Shown in pieces: positions 1 to 13,131 of a stretch of 64,000 bases of DNA. Below the pieces are notes generated by a model. That model ran no database searches, was not told the DNA's origin, and saw nothing but the letters and a program-made list of their open reading frames with translations. Source of the stretch: Trogon surrucura (lineage: Eukaryota; Chordata; Aves; Trogoniformes; Trogonidae). The stretch spans positions 158,852,912-158,916,911 of the forward strand of contig CM036617.1 of assembly GCA_020746105.1 (NCBI GenBank). Reading direction: 5' to 3'. Within the stretch, counting starts at the first letter, position 1, and each line of letters opens with the position of its first letter. The position numbers were made by a program, and so were the translations under genes.

Positions 1-37
1 TCTTACTAATTTTCTTGACGGAAGAGGTGCAATTTAC
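1..37 (-). other. HIPK2: Start of the intron after exon 13
   Basis: Only the first 37 bases of this intron are present, beginning with the donor GTAAAT next to exon 13. Confidence 0.9.
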
Positions 38-285
38 CTGGCGCCAGGCTATCGCACTCTACCAACACCTCACTGGCCTGGGTTTTCAGTGGTGGCACGA
101 TGATCGTTCGGGGGTTCCCACTGCAGTGAGTCTCTGGAACCCCTTTGGTGTCGTAGGTGTTACCGTTATTCTGCCCTGCGCGATGCTGCACGGCATAAGG
201 GCTGTTGTTGCTGGAGGAATCGGAGTAGGGGGAGTCATGCACGGTGACGCAGCTGATGACGTTCTTCCTCTGCTTGGACAAGGTG
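38..285 (-). CDS. HIPK2: HIPK2 exon 13: regulatory region with two caspase sites
   Basis: This 248-base exon completes a Ser codon and encodes [19 protein letters not shown] onward, ending [13 protein letters not shown] plus one base (human 906-989). Acceptor gtttcag, donor CCAG|GTAAAT. It contains the two aspartates cut by caspase-6 in mammalian HIPK2 (VHD and VECD), here 61 residues apart as in human. Cleavage releases the C-terminal autoinhibitory part. [18 protein letters not shown] is unchanged, while the middle ([20 protein letters not shown]) has drifted. The following exons, with the His/Gln/Tyr-rich C-terminus, are outside the window. The open frame runs about 11 codons past the donor into intron. 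Confidence 0.95.
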
Positions 286-3200
286 CTGAAACGAAAGCGC
301 AAAAGTGGGAAGAGTGAATGGGCAACCATCGACTCAGAAGCTACCACAAGACTCTGTCTGCCCGCGGCAGACCAGCTCCGCCCAGGCAAAGCACACCCTT
401 CCGTCCCTCGCCAGGGAAAGGCTGCTTAAACCAAATCCCAGGCTTCAAAGCTCGCTCGTTGCTATTCCAGGAAAGCCTTCATGGAGGTCAAGGAGTAAGT
501 AAGACATTGTGGATAGATCTTACATTTGCACCGCTTAGAATAGCACTGAGCCAGACTGCCAGATTTATTTTCAGGTTGCTTTTTATATATGTGTGCAGTA
601 GAAGCCCAGCAGTTATACTATGCTTTCTTGCAAGTCTCACCACCCACACGAAAATGTGGCGGTTTCTCCCAGCTTTCCAGCAACGATTTAATAATAGATG
701 CTACGACTTTTCATGCTTAAATCCCATGAATCCACAATTTATTTACTAATGTGGTACAATGGGCATACATCCTCAACAGGCATTTGAAACTGAAGAATGA
801 ATGGCAAAAAAGCCGAGCTAAGTACGTAATCTTTTTGGTTTTCTTTTCTTTCTCAGAACAGGCACTGCGTCTCCTGGCCGGTGTGGATTATCAAGGTCCT
901 GCTGCGGCTAATCTATCTATGACATCAAAAAAGTGATTATAAAGGAACATCAACACTTTCCAAGATTAGTGCTAGAAGTTCATTAGACTAGACTGCACGA
1001 GTACGATTGGGATTTGCTCTGCTATTGTGCCTAATTATTCCTGATAGCTTCTCCTTCCTGTTATGAGCTTGTTTAGGGGAGAAAAAGGGAGAGTGAGAAA
1101 GAGGAGGGAGGAAGGGGGATGGTGAAGATTTGCTTAAATGGCTCACATCCTTGACAGTGCACAGACCTTGACTACAGAAAATAGCTGCTATGTTTCACTG
1201 ATTGCATTATGTTGTTATGGCAACTGAAGTTTTTCAAATGATGAAAAGAAATGGATAGCACATAAAAAAGCTAAGTAATTAGGCTTAATGGTGGAAACAG
1301 CCCCAATAGGAACAGAAATGCCATGGAGAAAAAGGAATCCATCTCTTAACTTCTTGAGCGTGCACTTTAAAAAGAGAGATCCCTTTCCCATCGAGTCTCC
1401 TCTCTGTTCTCTCACTCTGGCCCAGCCCAGGGAACAGCTGATTAATCCAATCTCAGTCTGGGATGGAGCCGTTTGTCCCCAGTCTCAGCATCGCTTCTTA
1501 CCCAGGGAAAGGTGAGGCAGAAACTGAGAACAGTTTCCTTCCAAGGACCACTGTTTGCCTTACTTATTTTTCACAGAGCTAAAGGAGCACAGGTGGGTTC
1601 CCTTCAACTTGTCTGTCCCAAAGCCTCTCTGTCAGCATCCACGCTCTGCAACTCACCACCTTGCTCCCAAGACTTGTCACTCTCATCTTCTCCGTTAAAG
1701 GATGCCTTGGGGGTGCTGCATTCGCAAAGCAGTTATCACACAGACTTCCTCTGGGCTATCATCACAGGATCCTGGTGTGCCCCGAAGAGGAGGACACGAG
1801 GCCGTGTTGTTCTACGCACAGCCAAACACACATCTCGAGAGGCTCCTGCTCCCCAAAGGCGTGGACACTTGAAACAGGGCAAGCGATGGAGAGGAAGGTA
1901 CTGCACAGCAGTCCAGAAGCTGAGAGCAATCCTTGCCAGGGCAGGGATCTTTTCGACAGGGAAGGTGTACGACAGTGAACCCTCGTATTCTGGCTTTCCA
2001 CGAGGAGCTGGAAAGCATCGGATTAGAAATGGAAAGAGCAACAGCGTATCTTAGATGGACAACTACTGTATACGAAGAAAGATGTAGCTGTTTGGATATG
2101 GTGCTACAGAAGAAGAAGATTAAGCCAATAAAAATGACAAATATTGCATCAATATTCCTTTCTCCTTCAGTAGAAATGCCTGTAATCACACATTTATGAG
2201 TATCCACACTGCTTGCCCTTTGCAGCTACCCTTGGCTGCCAGTTGGGAAGAGATATATATTCTCTACCTCTGACAGTTATTGCATTTTATAAAGAAAAAT
2301 CAAGTCGCTAAAGAGTTTTCTGACAACTGATAAGGTCTAACTATTCTTTTACAGTCTCTTTCTTATATAAGTGGCTGAGCTACTGAACTGGAAATACTTG
2401 CTCTCGGCTGACACTTGACATGGGAAGGCTGAGCTGTAGAACTGGAAGAGTATTTTTCTACGTAATCTGTGCTATTTATTGTTTTAGAATGGGTATATTT
2501 TTCACCAATTTGACTGACGGTTTGTCAAAGCAGGAACCATGAGAAGCCTTCTCCCTCAAAGCATTACAGCTCTTTGGCTACAATAAGAAAATGAAGCAGA
2601 TCTGTTTGTTTAAAAAAATAAGTGACCCCAAACCAAAACCTGTTCAGAGGAAGGGACTGTAAGAGGATAATAAACTCATTTAATGAATGGGAAACTGAAA
2701 AAGACCAGAGCTATGGTCCTGCCAGGCCTTATGCAAGCATTCAGCACTACTAATATGTGTCATCCACCAAAGTCAGCCGGACTATTCCAGTAACAGGGCT
2801 AAAGCACATGGGTAAATATTTGCAGGATTAGGGCGCAAGCGATTAGCCTCTCGATTCAGCAGGCTGCATCGCTTCAAGCGCACGATGAGTCCAATCGAAA
2901 GCAGCTGGATTTTTGTCTTTAGAAAAGGTAACAACTGCAGTTAATGTCAGGGTAGGCAGAGGAACCAGCCAGGACTATTCACACATGCCCAGAGCTCAGC
3001 ACCTGCCGCAGAGAATAATGGTGGGAATTTCAAAAGCATCAAAGGCCCAACTCATGCTGAAAATCAGTCGATTCACAGGTTTAAAGATACACATTATGCC
3101 AAAACAAGGGATTGTTGAAAATTCAACACAGAAGAGCCAGTGCTCCCCCTTCTCAAAGCCTTCTTGCTGGCCAGCCACCGTTCTCCTTCCAGCTCCCTCC

Positions 3201-6200
3201 AAGGACTCAGCTGCTCTCCTCACCTCACAGCGATGCAGGAGTTACCTGTGCGAGGTCCAGGCTGATCTACCGCCCTTCCTGCTCACAAATTAGCAGGACT
3301 GAAAGCTTCTACCTGTTGACACAGCTCTTGCCTACTCAGCAAGCTTACTGTATTTCTATAGCTCAGCCACAGCTTCTGGGGATGTTTGTGCTTACACAGA
3401 AAACCACTACTAGAAGTCTTGCCCCCTTCCTATTAAGCTCACTGCAAGCCTGGTAATTGCGTTCCCTCCTGCAAGCACAGTGGCGGCAGCATACGTGATT
3501 TAGGAGTGCTGAGAGTCGGCACGTGTTCCTGGTCAGCTTGTGTGCCTGCCTGCATTATGTGGGTAGGTGTATTTTAAACCTCCAGAGGAGGGAGGAGGGA
3601 ATGTTACCGAGGTGGCACCAAATCCATCTAGACTGACTGAAAAGCAATAAGCCAGGAAGGCTTCTGAACCCTTACCGGCTGGTGCTGCACCCTCCCTTTC
3701 AGGAGAGCAGCTGGAAAAATATGCGTTGCTTTGTCAGTTTATTATTAGTTTATAAGTGTCAGCCCATTCCTGCCTGGTCCCGAAGAGCTTGTTCTCAAAC
3801 TTGGGCACAAAACAATTCATGTCTGTCCAATGTGCAGACAGAGAGCATGACTGTGCACAGAAGCAGGTCCTGGAGACAGCTCTGTAACACGTACCACCCC
3901 TTGTGAGGGCCCAGCAGACAGAGAGACATGTGTCCCTGCTCCCCACAGCAAGGAAAAACGTCGAGGAAAAGCCTGATAGAGGAAAAAGAAGACAGTTTGT
4001 ATGTGGCCACTGGGCAACAAACTAAGGTGGGCATCTAAGATATTGTTAACGGAAAGGTGCCAGAGACAGATGCTGAGGACAAAAAAAGTGAGAGGAAATT
4101 AAACTGAGGGCACAAAGGTAAAGAAGGCAACGAATTTGTTGTTAGAACAGTGTTGAAACCACCTAAATAGCCGAGCACAAGGGCAGGGACAACAGCTCTT
4201 GTAACAATGCAACTTGAGATCATTTCTACTTGCTGAAGGATCACCCCATCACTGCATGAACATGTTATTTTTCCTGAATATCTCGAGCTACACCGGAATA
4301 CCAGGAAAAGCCACTGGTGTATAGTGGGGGCAACTCTCCGGCGTGTGGTTCATCCAAACAGATCCAAACCTTTCCGTGTGGCTCACACTACAGCAACAGG
4401 GATTTTTAGCTCTCAAGGTCACCAACGTGACCTTCTAGTTTGGATGAAGAAGGAAGGCATCCCACAACTGTGCCTTTCAACTGCTGTTCGTGTTCACTGT
4501 GGCACATTAGCTTTACATCGCATCCCAAAAATTCTGTTCCAGGTCTCTGAAAACTTTGTAACATGCAACCTCTTCAGTTTGCTGCTTCATAATAACCCAC
4601 CTATTCTAGGAAAGCATAGAGTCAGCCAACAAAAACTCACACAACAACTGCAATCACTCTCTTCACGTCGAAATCTTACGCCACGCATAGCTCAGTGCTG
4701 AGAACATGCCCCCCTCTCTTCAGCTCAACCTCCATCCCAACCTGTTAATCTGCTCTCACCTTCTCTGTGAATGTGATGGTAAGAAATACTTATCAAGCAC
4801 TACACTGAGGCCATTTTATAAGGCTACACATCACATGCTGTAGCTATTTAAAGTCATGTATACCGAACTGCTTAGCCGGTTGTAGAAGTCCTGCTGCCGA
4901 AGGTTTGCAGAGAGAGCTACTGTCTATCTATGTTATTTTAAGTATTAGTTGCATGTCAGTGTCTCTTCTGGAGACAGAAGGCAGCAATCGTTTTACCGAA
5001 TGACCGTGGTTAGTCAACGTATTGCTATGTGGAGTCAGTGCATTACTATGCACAGCATAACATGGCCACAATAGGTTAGATGTCAAAAGAGAATTACAAA
5101 TGCTTTTTTGACCCTCACACATGCAAGTTGGCGAAACCACCTTGTTTGTGCCGGCCAGCCATTGCCATGTGAAAGGGGAACTAAAGTCTTGCAAAGCAGG
5201 CTCCACCACCTTTGCACTACAATGTGAATAAGGTGGATAACAACTTGCATCAGCTTACGCTCTGTTGTAGAGGTGAGACTCACACAGAGACTTCACTGTG
5301 TATGTTACCGTCTTAAGGGAAAGGGGAAAAAAAAACAGCCCTGAAAGAATTTTGTGCCAGTGAAGATGAGCAATGAGGTAGTTACTCAGCATGCCCACGC
5401 GACAGCTGTGGTCAGTTCTTCTTGCCCAGGAAGGCAGCGATTACTGTGAGGATCCCATGGAAAACCGAGCTGGAGAGGTGTTACTTACAAAACCAGCACA
5501 GATGGAGCAGGCACTGAGGAAGTGAGGGGCAATCCTGCTTCTTTGGGGTGGAATCACCCTCAAAACCACCCACCTTATTGTAACTGTTCTGAGAAAACAG
5601 TCACGTTTTCCTTAGCTGCTGCTGCTGCATTCATTGCTTGGGTGGGGAAGTCATCAAGGGACGTCATGGCCAACACCTCCACTGCCTGTGTCCTCCCACC
5701 CCTTCCTCCCACCAGGGTCTGCAATGTGTCCCTTGCCAGGACTTGGAAACACCCCCTCCTGCTCCACCAGCCAGCCCTGCACATCTCTCCCGAGCGACCA
5801 CGCGTGCTCTCCCTCCCTCCCAGCCACAGTCCCAGCGTGCGCTTCTCTGCTCTGCGTTTAAGTCATTGCTTTATTTTTCTCTGCTTCTAAGCTTCAGAAA
5901 TATTTAATCAAGGGAGGATTTGCATTTAAGCCACAGTGCCATGTGAAGTTGCATACTGGGGAGCAGTTAACCCCCCTACTAATTGCTACTCCCTGAATAT
6001 GTGCTCTGATTGCTGCGACTGCAGTTGAGCTGTCAGTCTGTCTGTCTCCTTGACTTCCTTGCAAGTAGATAAATTTAAGAGGAATACATTTATAGAAAAC
6101 ATCTCAAGCCTACCCTCTGTTCTTACTCTCTTCAGCGCTTCGCAGGTAATGGTTAGACCTAAATTCTTGTTTCCAGAATAAATAACAGTCAAGGTATTAC

Positions 6201-9200
6201 CTTGCAGCACAGCAGTAAACATCCCTTTAGCCTATAAAGTCTCGTTTTAAAGTATGCTGAACTGAAAGTGTAGAGGTTCACTGGGATAAATAAACCTGGT
6301 GACAAAATTGTTTCCTTTTCATACCATGCTTTATGCAAATTTTCGTCTGCTGTTCTACAGGACAAAATGCCATGTGCAAAATGTTGTGGGCATCAGAAGT
6401 CAGGTAAAAACAATTTAATTAAACAAAAAACCTGCTTCTTGCAGTTTTGAAGCTTCTGCAGATTTCACTGTGTTGGGGATATTACTAGAAAAATATCAGT
6501 GTAGCCTGCAAAAAGTCTTGTTTTTGACAAACTGACTTTTTTTTAATCAGGAATTTGCACCCTGAAAATCTCTGACCATTTCTCTGAGGACAGTCCCTTC
6601 TGAACTCTACCTGAGATCCCTCCTCTGTGGTACTGCCCCAGACAGGTGGCTGGGGCCCAGTAGATGGCCCCCTTTGACAAGGCTCCATCGAGCAGGTCCT
6701 CCAGAGCCCACCTCGCACCACCTCCCCATCACCTTTACCCAACAGAAGCCCAACTATTGATTTTAAAAAGATTACACCAAGCTACACTCATCAAAGCTGC
6801 AAATCACATTCAAGAAAAGAACGAGCAACGTGCTGGCCTGCCTGCCTGCTTAGCTGGTAGTTCACCAACATCCTCCTTGAACAACTGTGCTTTTGATTAG
6901 GAAAAGGAAAATTCTCCCATATCCCACCGAATTCTTCAGATTTTTCTTTCAGCAATAAAAAAAAATTGGATGGTCTGTAAGAGAAAAAGCTCTCTCTGCT
7001 GCTCTGGTGTTACAGAGAGGCTTTTCAAAGTAAATCCAAGCTGTGGGGCTCCTTCACTGCTTCAGCAGTATCATATTTTATCAGCATCCCCAGCCCTTCT
7101 TAAACCAAGACTTATGAACTCTTACATCGTCAAAGGACCTACTACTTCTCACAACCACAGGTAGCTCTAATCTCTCTTCGCTGAGCAATCAATAAAGTAA
7201 ACATTTTTAGTCTCATGGGTCAAAGAGAAATTTCTAACCCCAAAGGAAATAGGAGAAGCCAAGTGCTGTAGCAAATTCAGGAGCTGATCCAACGTCAGTG
7301 AATTTAATGCAAAGATACCACTGCTATCAATAACATGGGATCAAGCAATTAACTTTGATTTCTCAAGTGCCACATGACTCCTGTATTCCAACCTAGAAAA
7401 AGCTAATATTGTTAGGATGTGACCAACAGCATGTTTCAAGCAGTTTCTTATTTTTCACCCCCACACCACAGCTATTGCCCAATGAAGTAATATTTGCGTA
7501 AATATGGACAAGACAATGCATTCTTTGCATGGTTTCATTTTCAACTCAGATCCCAAGCCTCTGGATTGCATTAAGGCATGTACTTTACCGTCACTCCCAT
7601 TTTTGTTGGAACCAAAAAAAATAGGTGAGTAAGAAAACTTGGAGGTACTTTCCTAAATGTGATGAACTTCGAATGAGGAAGACCTCAACTTCGGCAGAGG
7701 GAAAGTTCATTGGCATTAAATGCTGATGCAGCTTCTTTGACTGGAGGCTACACTCTCGCCCAAGCTGAAAATCTGGTCTTAGATCTGCCCAGGTCAAAAG
7801 GCACCGAGTTGATTTCACTCTCCTAGAGAATTTAACCAAAAATTCTCATTCTGGACACGCTGTTTTCCATCTGTGTCTATGCCTCTAATTCTCCACTCGC
7901 TCTGGTTACATCTGCACAGGCAATTTAACTCACTCTGGAATTCTAAAAGGTACCCGAGAACAGCCCATGTCCATGCAAAATGCCTCTACATGGCTCAGAA
8001 ATTAAATCTAGCCCTTAAGCTTTGGCCTTCCAGGAATGCTTGCACCCTGGCACTCTGTATAGATATGCCATATGGATACAAAAAGTAGCCAGGGATCTAA
8101 TCCCAGGCAGGAACGTGTCCTGAATATGCTTTAATCATATCAAAGCCAGTTTGTTTATGTAAGTCTGGCTCCCGGGACTACTTTCCTAACCCCTCGGCAG
8201 ACCTTGCCTGGATATTTAAATACCCCAAACACTCAACTTGATTTCCAGACATTTTCCAGAACTTTGTTCTGTCTGTCTCCCTGGAGAGGTGCCCAGTGAA
8301 GCAATGGCAGTGAAGCTGAAGCAGAGGAGACAATTGTTAGCTGAAGTGGCCGCAGGATCCCAGCTCTTTCCTCCACCCTGCTCTGGACCCAAGATGATAC
8401 CCCGATAGTAAGTATTTGCACATGATTTCCCAAAGCCTGGGATCAGCGCCATGGCTAAAGATGCTTGCAAATAGCTCCCACGACCCTTGAGACACCTGCC
8501 CTCTTCATGCCAGCCCACCTTACAACCTCTGCGTTCAGCATCTCTTTTGTCTTGCCCTTCCTTTCCCATAAGAGCCCAGGGAGTGGCGGCTCCTTACATA
8601 TACTCCTCCTGACTTCCACGCCGACCTTCATTCAATTCCTTCTGGAAACACGCCTCCTCTTCCCTATCAAACTAAGGAATATAGCAGTGATTTTTTAATT
8701 TCTTTTCTTAAGTGAAAATACATTATGCTGCTCTGTGATCAATTTGCCACGATAACCATTCCATACATGACAAGCCTGAGTCTGAGAGGCAATGAGCTCT
8801 TGCTACCTGGTGGAGTTTACTGGTAGGGAGAATGGGAATGGGAAGCAGTGGTGGCTGTCGGGACGCGGGTTGAAACTGCAGCCCTGGACGCCTGAATCAT
8901 ATGGCTCCTCTTCACAGATTTTTAGCTCCTTGAGGCCAAGCGCATCTCATCTGTTCCGTGCGCATTTGTGGTGCTCCACTTATCACCACAGCACAGAGAT
9001 GCAGAGATACAGATAGATACCTCCAGTGATTAATGGAAAATCTGCCACGAAGCGTGTTCTAAACAAATAATAATTAAAAAAAGTATCTCTCAGCAATACT
9101 GGAGAGATAAGGTTAAAAAATTCCTAGCTCAGTTACCAACATAAATATGGTATAATTATTCTGCTGTTTGCAAGGCTGCTTCTCTACAACTTGTAGAGTG

Positions 9201-10030
9201 ACATCTTGTGACTGGCATCAGATGGGAAACCCAGCGTGCTTGCATGCACTGAAAGGTGCTGAAAAGACAGTCCTAGAAAATTAATTTTTCTCTCATCGAC
9301 AGTAGATGATCCGCAGTGGCAGGCAGTCCTGGGCCGCACTGTTCACTCGGGTGAGTTGACTCTCAATAGACTCAGTCACCGCAGTCTTTATAGCCTCATC
9401 TATGCCTCTCTGCAGTCAGTCAAAAAGCAATCAGTTTCTGCTAGTTTTTACAATAGTTCAGGGATATCTTGGCAACGCTATCAGAACCAAGCAAACCTCT
9501 TGCAATGTACTTACCATTACTGAGTGTTTATAACACAACCACTAACTGTTTTTCAGGACCTTTTTATGGGAAATAGCACATAGGGAAGGTGTCATTCAAT
9601 GCTCTTTACAGATGCCTGAGTGACTTTGAAAGATAAAATGTAAATTTAAGCTACCTTTGTTTTAAACAGTTATCTGACTTAAAGAGGCTCGTCACCACAA
9701 GACCTCTAAAAGTCTCCTTTCAACAGTCCTGTGAGATCGAGGAAAATATCATTTCCTCTTACAGATGAGAGACTACAACACGGAGAGACTACTACACTTC
9801 TCCAAGGTCACGGAGCAAACGTAGAGCATGGCAGGGAACATCACCTAAGTCTGCAGAGTCCTCAGCTAATATTTTAGCCTCCTCCTTATCTTTCAAGCAA
9901 AAGACAGCCTGGGTGCTGAGACTCAACTGCAGCTGCTGGGACCCTTCACCAACTCCCCAGATGCTCCAGCACTTCTCTGTCTCTCTCTTTCTCCTCAGCA
10001 CGTGGAGAAGAGCGGAGAGCTGCTGCTCAC
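286..10030 (-). other. HIPK2: Intron between exons 12 and 13 (9,745 bases)
   Basis: This is the second longest intron in the window. I see no exon in it; many random open frames of 60-190 codons occur without recognisable domains or fitting splice sites. Contents worth naming are a purine-rich stretch near 1078-1125, a small CpG-dense block at 2828-2905, an octamer ATGCAAAT at 6333-6340, and a MIR-like relic at 9726-9895. The rest looks like ordinary unique bird intron sequence. It ends on the minus strand in the T-rich acceptor gcgctttcgtttcag. Confidence 0.85.
9726..9895 (-). repeat. MIR/CORE-like SINE relic
   Basis: The plus-strand text has the order typical of the inverted MIR tail half: a stretch like TTTCCTCTTACAGATGAGAG, then a degraded cacagagag segment, then TTCTCCAAGGTCACGGAGCA, then a region like the tRNA-derived head. 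This matches the well-known sequence of a dinucleotide-poor old amniote SINE read in opposite orientation. Divergence is high and there are no clean ends, so family and limits are approximate. Confidence 0.55.
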
Positions 10031-10312
10031 CTGGTGGGCGCGTGCTTCTGCTCCTCCTCTTCATCCGTGTCGCTGCTGATGGTGATGACGCTCACTGCAG
10101 GGCTCGGGGTGTCGGGAATGATGATCGTCTGCCGCTGCCGCTCCCGCGTGGTGCTGGTCGCCACGTCGCCCCAGCCGCAGGTGACGGAGGTGCTGCAGGC
10201 CGGGCTGTTGTGCACCATGGCACAGCGGGGAGGCGTGTTCTCCTTCACTCGTTTGGAGCGCTGAGGCGAGCTGATGGATTGAGAGGATGAAACTTCATAG
10301 GTGGATGCGTTT
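10031..10312 (-). CDS. HIPK2: HIPK2 exon 12: second NLS, TPSP phosphosites and SUMO-interacting motif
   Basis: This is the longest exon in the window, 282 bases and symmetric (phase 2/2; human 813-906). It begins [17 protein letters not shown] and continues [12 protein letters not shown], whose KRVK is the second basic NLS cluster. Next come a Cys/Thr/Arg-rich block and then [19 protein letters not shown] followed by EEEEQ. TPSP holds the Thr and Ser phosphorylated in mammalian HIPK2. VSVITIS followed by acidic residues is the SUMO-interacting motif that directs the kinase to PML/nuclear bodies. The donor is CCAG|GTGAGC and the acceptor tttccag. I chose the start from the Arg codon shared with exon 11; the first ATG inside the exon is internal. 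Confidence 0.95.
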
Positions 10313-13131
10313 CTGGAAACGGGATGGTTTAAAACTTGGTTAATTCTGGAAATGTTAGTTGGTTAAAACTCGGTTTGCTTAGGTCGCCTGTCGCTGTGGT
10401 TTTTCGTTCCCCATGTCTGATTTGGGGGCACTGATTCATGGAGTAGAGGAAAACTGCAAAATTGACACAGTCACCTCTTCAAAGGACAGAGTGCCCCACA
10501 TGACTTATTCATATAATCGGCTGAAAAGTAGCTTCTCTTAGTAAAAAATTTTCCCTAGAAATTTCCAAATGAGAAATGCTGCCTCCCAGGAGTTGGCGTT
10601 GAGAGGTGAAGGCTGGTCACACAGACCAGACATACAAAAACACAGGCAGAAGGAAGAACCCAAATGATAAATCCTGTCTCTTTTATGCTGCACGGATGTA
10701 TCATGACCAGATATTTCTTGGCCAGAAAAATCTAAGGGTAGATTTAGAATTTGTTGTGGAAAACAACAATCATTTATCAGGAAAAATGCTTTTCTTAGTT
10801 GAAAATTTAATTTTCTGTTTAAGAATCTTTTCAATGAACATTTCCTGCCCAATGCTTCATCCCTGAGGACAGCAGAGTCTCATGGATGAGAACATGCAGA
10901 TGGAAGGACATATACTCGGTTTCACTTCATTCCCATGCGAGGCAGCAGATACAGCATATATACATGAGAAAGAAAAGAACAATCTTTTTATTATGCAGTA
11001 CAAAGATGTTCTCAACTCCTGGTTTTTTTCCCAGTCTTTCTACTTCAGCTTCCCTGCCTGACAGCTGGAAAGGGCCAACTTGGATCTGGGATCTGAACAC
11101 AGAACCTGTCCACCAAACAGTGCAGAACAGCTCAAGAGATGGGAATATTTACCAAAGCACACCGACTAAAACCTCTTCACTCACTTCCCACATTTTCTTT
11201 CTTCCCTGTATTTCTTGTAATTGTTTTGCCTATTGCAGAACATGTGTAGATTCAAAAATGAAAAAACCCCAAAGTTCTGGTTTTGTTCTACAACGGGACC
11301 TGGGCTGCACGTTCAGTTTGGCCCAAAAGCTAACAAAAGGAATAGGTGGCATCCATCAAAAGGAAGTAATTCTGGACGTATCGCACTACACCAATTTACA
11401 CAGGGTCTTTTGCATAACAAACAGCTGCACAGTAGCATTTGCAGCGCTTTTTGAATACCAATGAGCAGCGTGGAGTACCCTCCTCTCCAAAGGAGCACGT
11501 TCCTCATTTGGCTACAAAAGCATCAAATGAACGAAGTCGTAGAAACCCGTTGCTCTGAAAGTGTCCAATTCATAGGATCAGAGAATCATAGAATCATAGA
11601 AATGTAGAATGATAGAATGAGTTGGGATGGAAAGGACCTTTAAAGGTCATCTAGTTCAACCCCCCTGCAGTAGGCAGGGACATCTATAACTAGAATCAGG
11701 TAATTTCTCCTGGAAGCTGCAACCTCGGCCCTGGAGAGGGCAGGGAGAGGGAAGGCCCTACTCTGGTTGCAACAGGCACTCTCTTTCACTGGCTTGCTGG
11801 GGACGTAGTTGTCTCTCCTCTACATTAAGAATGGACTAAGACAGTGGAGCCCCCCCCAAGTAAACGCAATATTAGAGAGCAGAAAAATGGGAATGATTTA
11901 AATAGTGGCCTCTTAACTGAAGTCAAATTGGTTGTGAACTCAGAGCTCCTCTGGCCCCTGTCCAGCCACCCAGTAAGACCACAAGCTCTTCTGGTTTTGC
12001 CACTGCACAAGCGGTGACCCATTTTTGTTCTCTCCCCTGCACTGTTTCGTTTTGTTTGGGTTTTTTTGTGTTTTGTTTTCTTTTTTTTAAGAAATGTGCT
12101 AGTTCCACAGCCCAGAGGACTTTCCCCAGAACAGCTGCACATACAGCTTAAACAGCCTTGTCCTCTAGGCAAGATTACAGGGCTGTGACAGGCACTGCAA
12201 TCATCCTGCCATCTGAGTTGTGCCACATAACATAGTATGAACCAAAACCCGGTGTTCTCCTTGCAGAGCCAAATGGCCCTACTGAAAGTTGACAGATTTA
12301 GGTGTCCAAGGACTGCCCCTGTATGAGATGTCCTTATAAAATGTTCCCTGTTTTATGTTGCCATAATTATTAAAAGGCCAGTGCAGGTTATCTGTTGCTG
12401 GTGTGTACTGATGAAGATAGGAGCCAACCACCTACGTCAGGAACTAGAGAGCTTGAAGAGGGCCTAAAGCCACCCAAGTTCTCCACTCTGCATGGCAAAA
12501 GCTCTTAGGAACTTTAAAGCTCAGAAGATAGGTCTTCATCCCATTGCTTCTGAAAGGGCTGATCCTGTGTGCACACATCAGACACAGGTTCCTAAAGACA
12601 TGGTCCCCTGGAGATCCACTGCCCCGTGGAACTGCAAACACTGCACCTCAGGAGTGCTTCTTGGGGATGATGTGGGCAGAAAAGGTGTGGCAGCTGGGCA
12701 CCACGCCACACTGACCTGAGAATACAGTTATGTTTTTAATTACAGTGACTACAAAGCCTCAGGTAATCACAGCAGCATAATGAGCAGTGTGAAGGGGGAC
12801 TGAGCCTCTCATCCTGCATCTCCTCCAGCCACTAACTCCTGCACAAAAATGGAGGCTCACTGGGCATAAAACGTGCCCGACTACCTCTTATCCACTGCCC
12901 TCCTGGTCTGGGTAGGGAAGAGGTGAAGCAGCAAAGACTCCAGTCACACAAAAGCATGATCTGATCACTCGTGGGCTATAGCACAAACTTTCATTTTCCC
13001 CCGAAGATGTCTGTGAACACCATCCTCGTCGGCATGCTCATGCCGCGGGGCTGTGTACACAGAAGCGAGCCAGGCAGGGAGTCCCACCTCGCCAATGCCA
13101 CGACCAATGCCGGTGAGGAGGGTGCACTCAC
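10313..13131 (-). other. HIPK2: Intron between exons 11 and 12 (2,819 bases)
   Basis: It contains one truncated CR1 fragment (11573-11705) and a T-run at 12059-12090, partly interrupted by G. Apart from these I see only unique sequence. Near its start the plus strand carries two similar copies of a motif ggttWaaaactYgg at about 10325 and 10361. Confidence 0.85.
11573..11705 (-). mobile_element. CR1 LINE 3' fragment
   Basis: On the plus strand the fragment begins with repeated aatcatagaatcataga units. It then has gttgggatggaaaggacc, ttaaaggtcatctagttcaa and ccccctgcagtaggcaggga, which is the reverse complement of the avian CR1 3' end. CR1 is a bird and reptile non-LTR retrotransposon whose copies are mostly 5'-truncated and end in short octamer repeats instead of poly(A). 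Only about 130 bases remain; the right limit is unclear. Confidence 0.88.

Noticed and set aside
1473-2054. 193-codon plus-strand open frame
   Set aside because: No recognisable domain, intronic position antisense to HIPK2, composition like random translation of GC-moderate DNA.
5986-6340. Octamer ATGCAAAT at 6333-6340 and another at 42015-42022 as enhancer marks
   Set aside because: Single octamers without other clustered motifs; about two are expected by chance in a window of this size.
9913-10290. 125-codon plus-strand open frame
   Set aside because: Antisense shadow of exon 12; GC-rich coding DNA on the other strand explains it.
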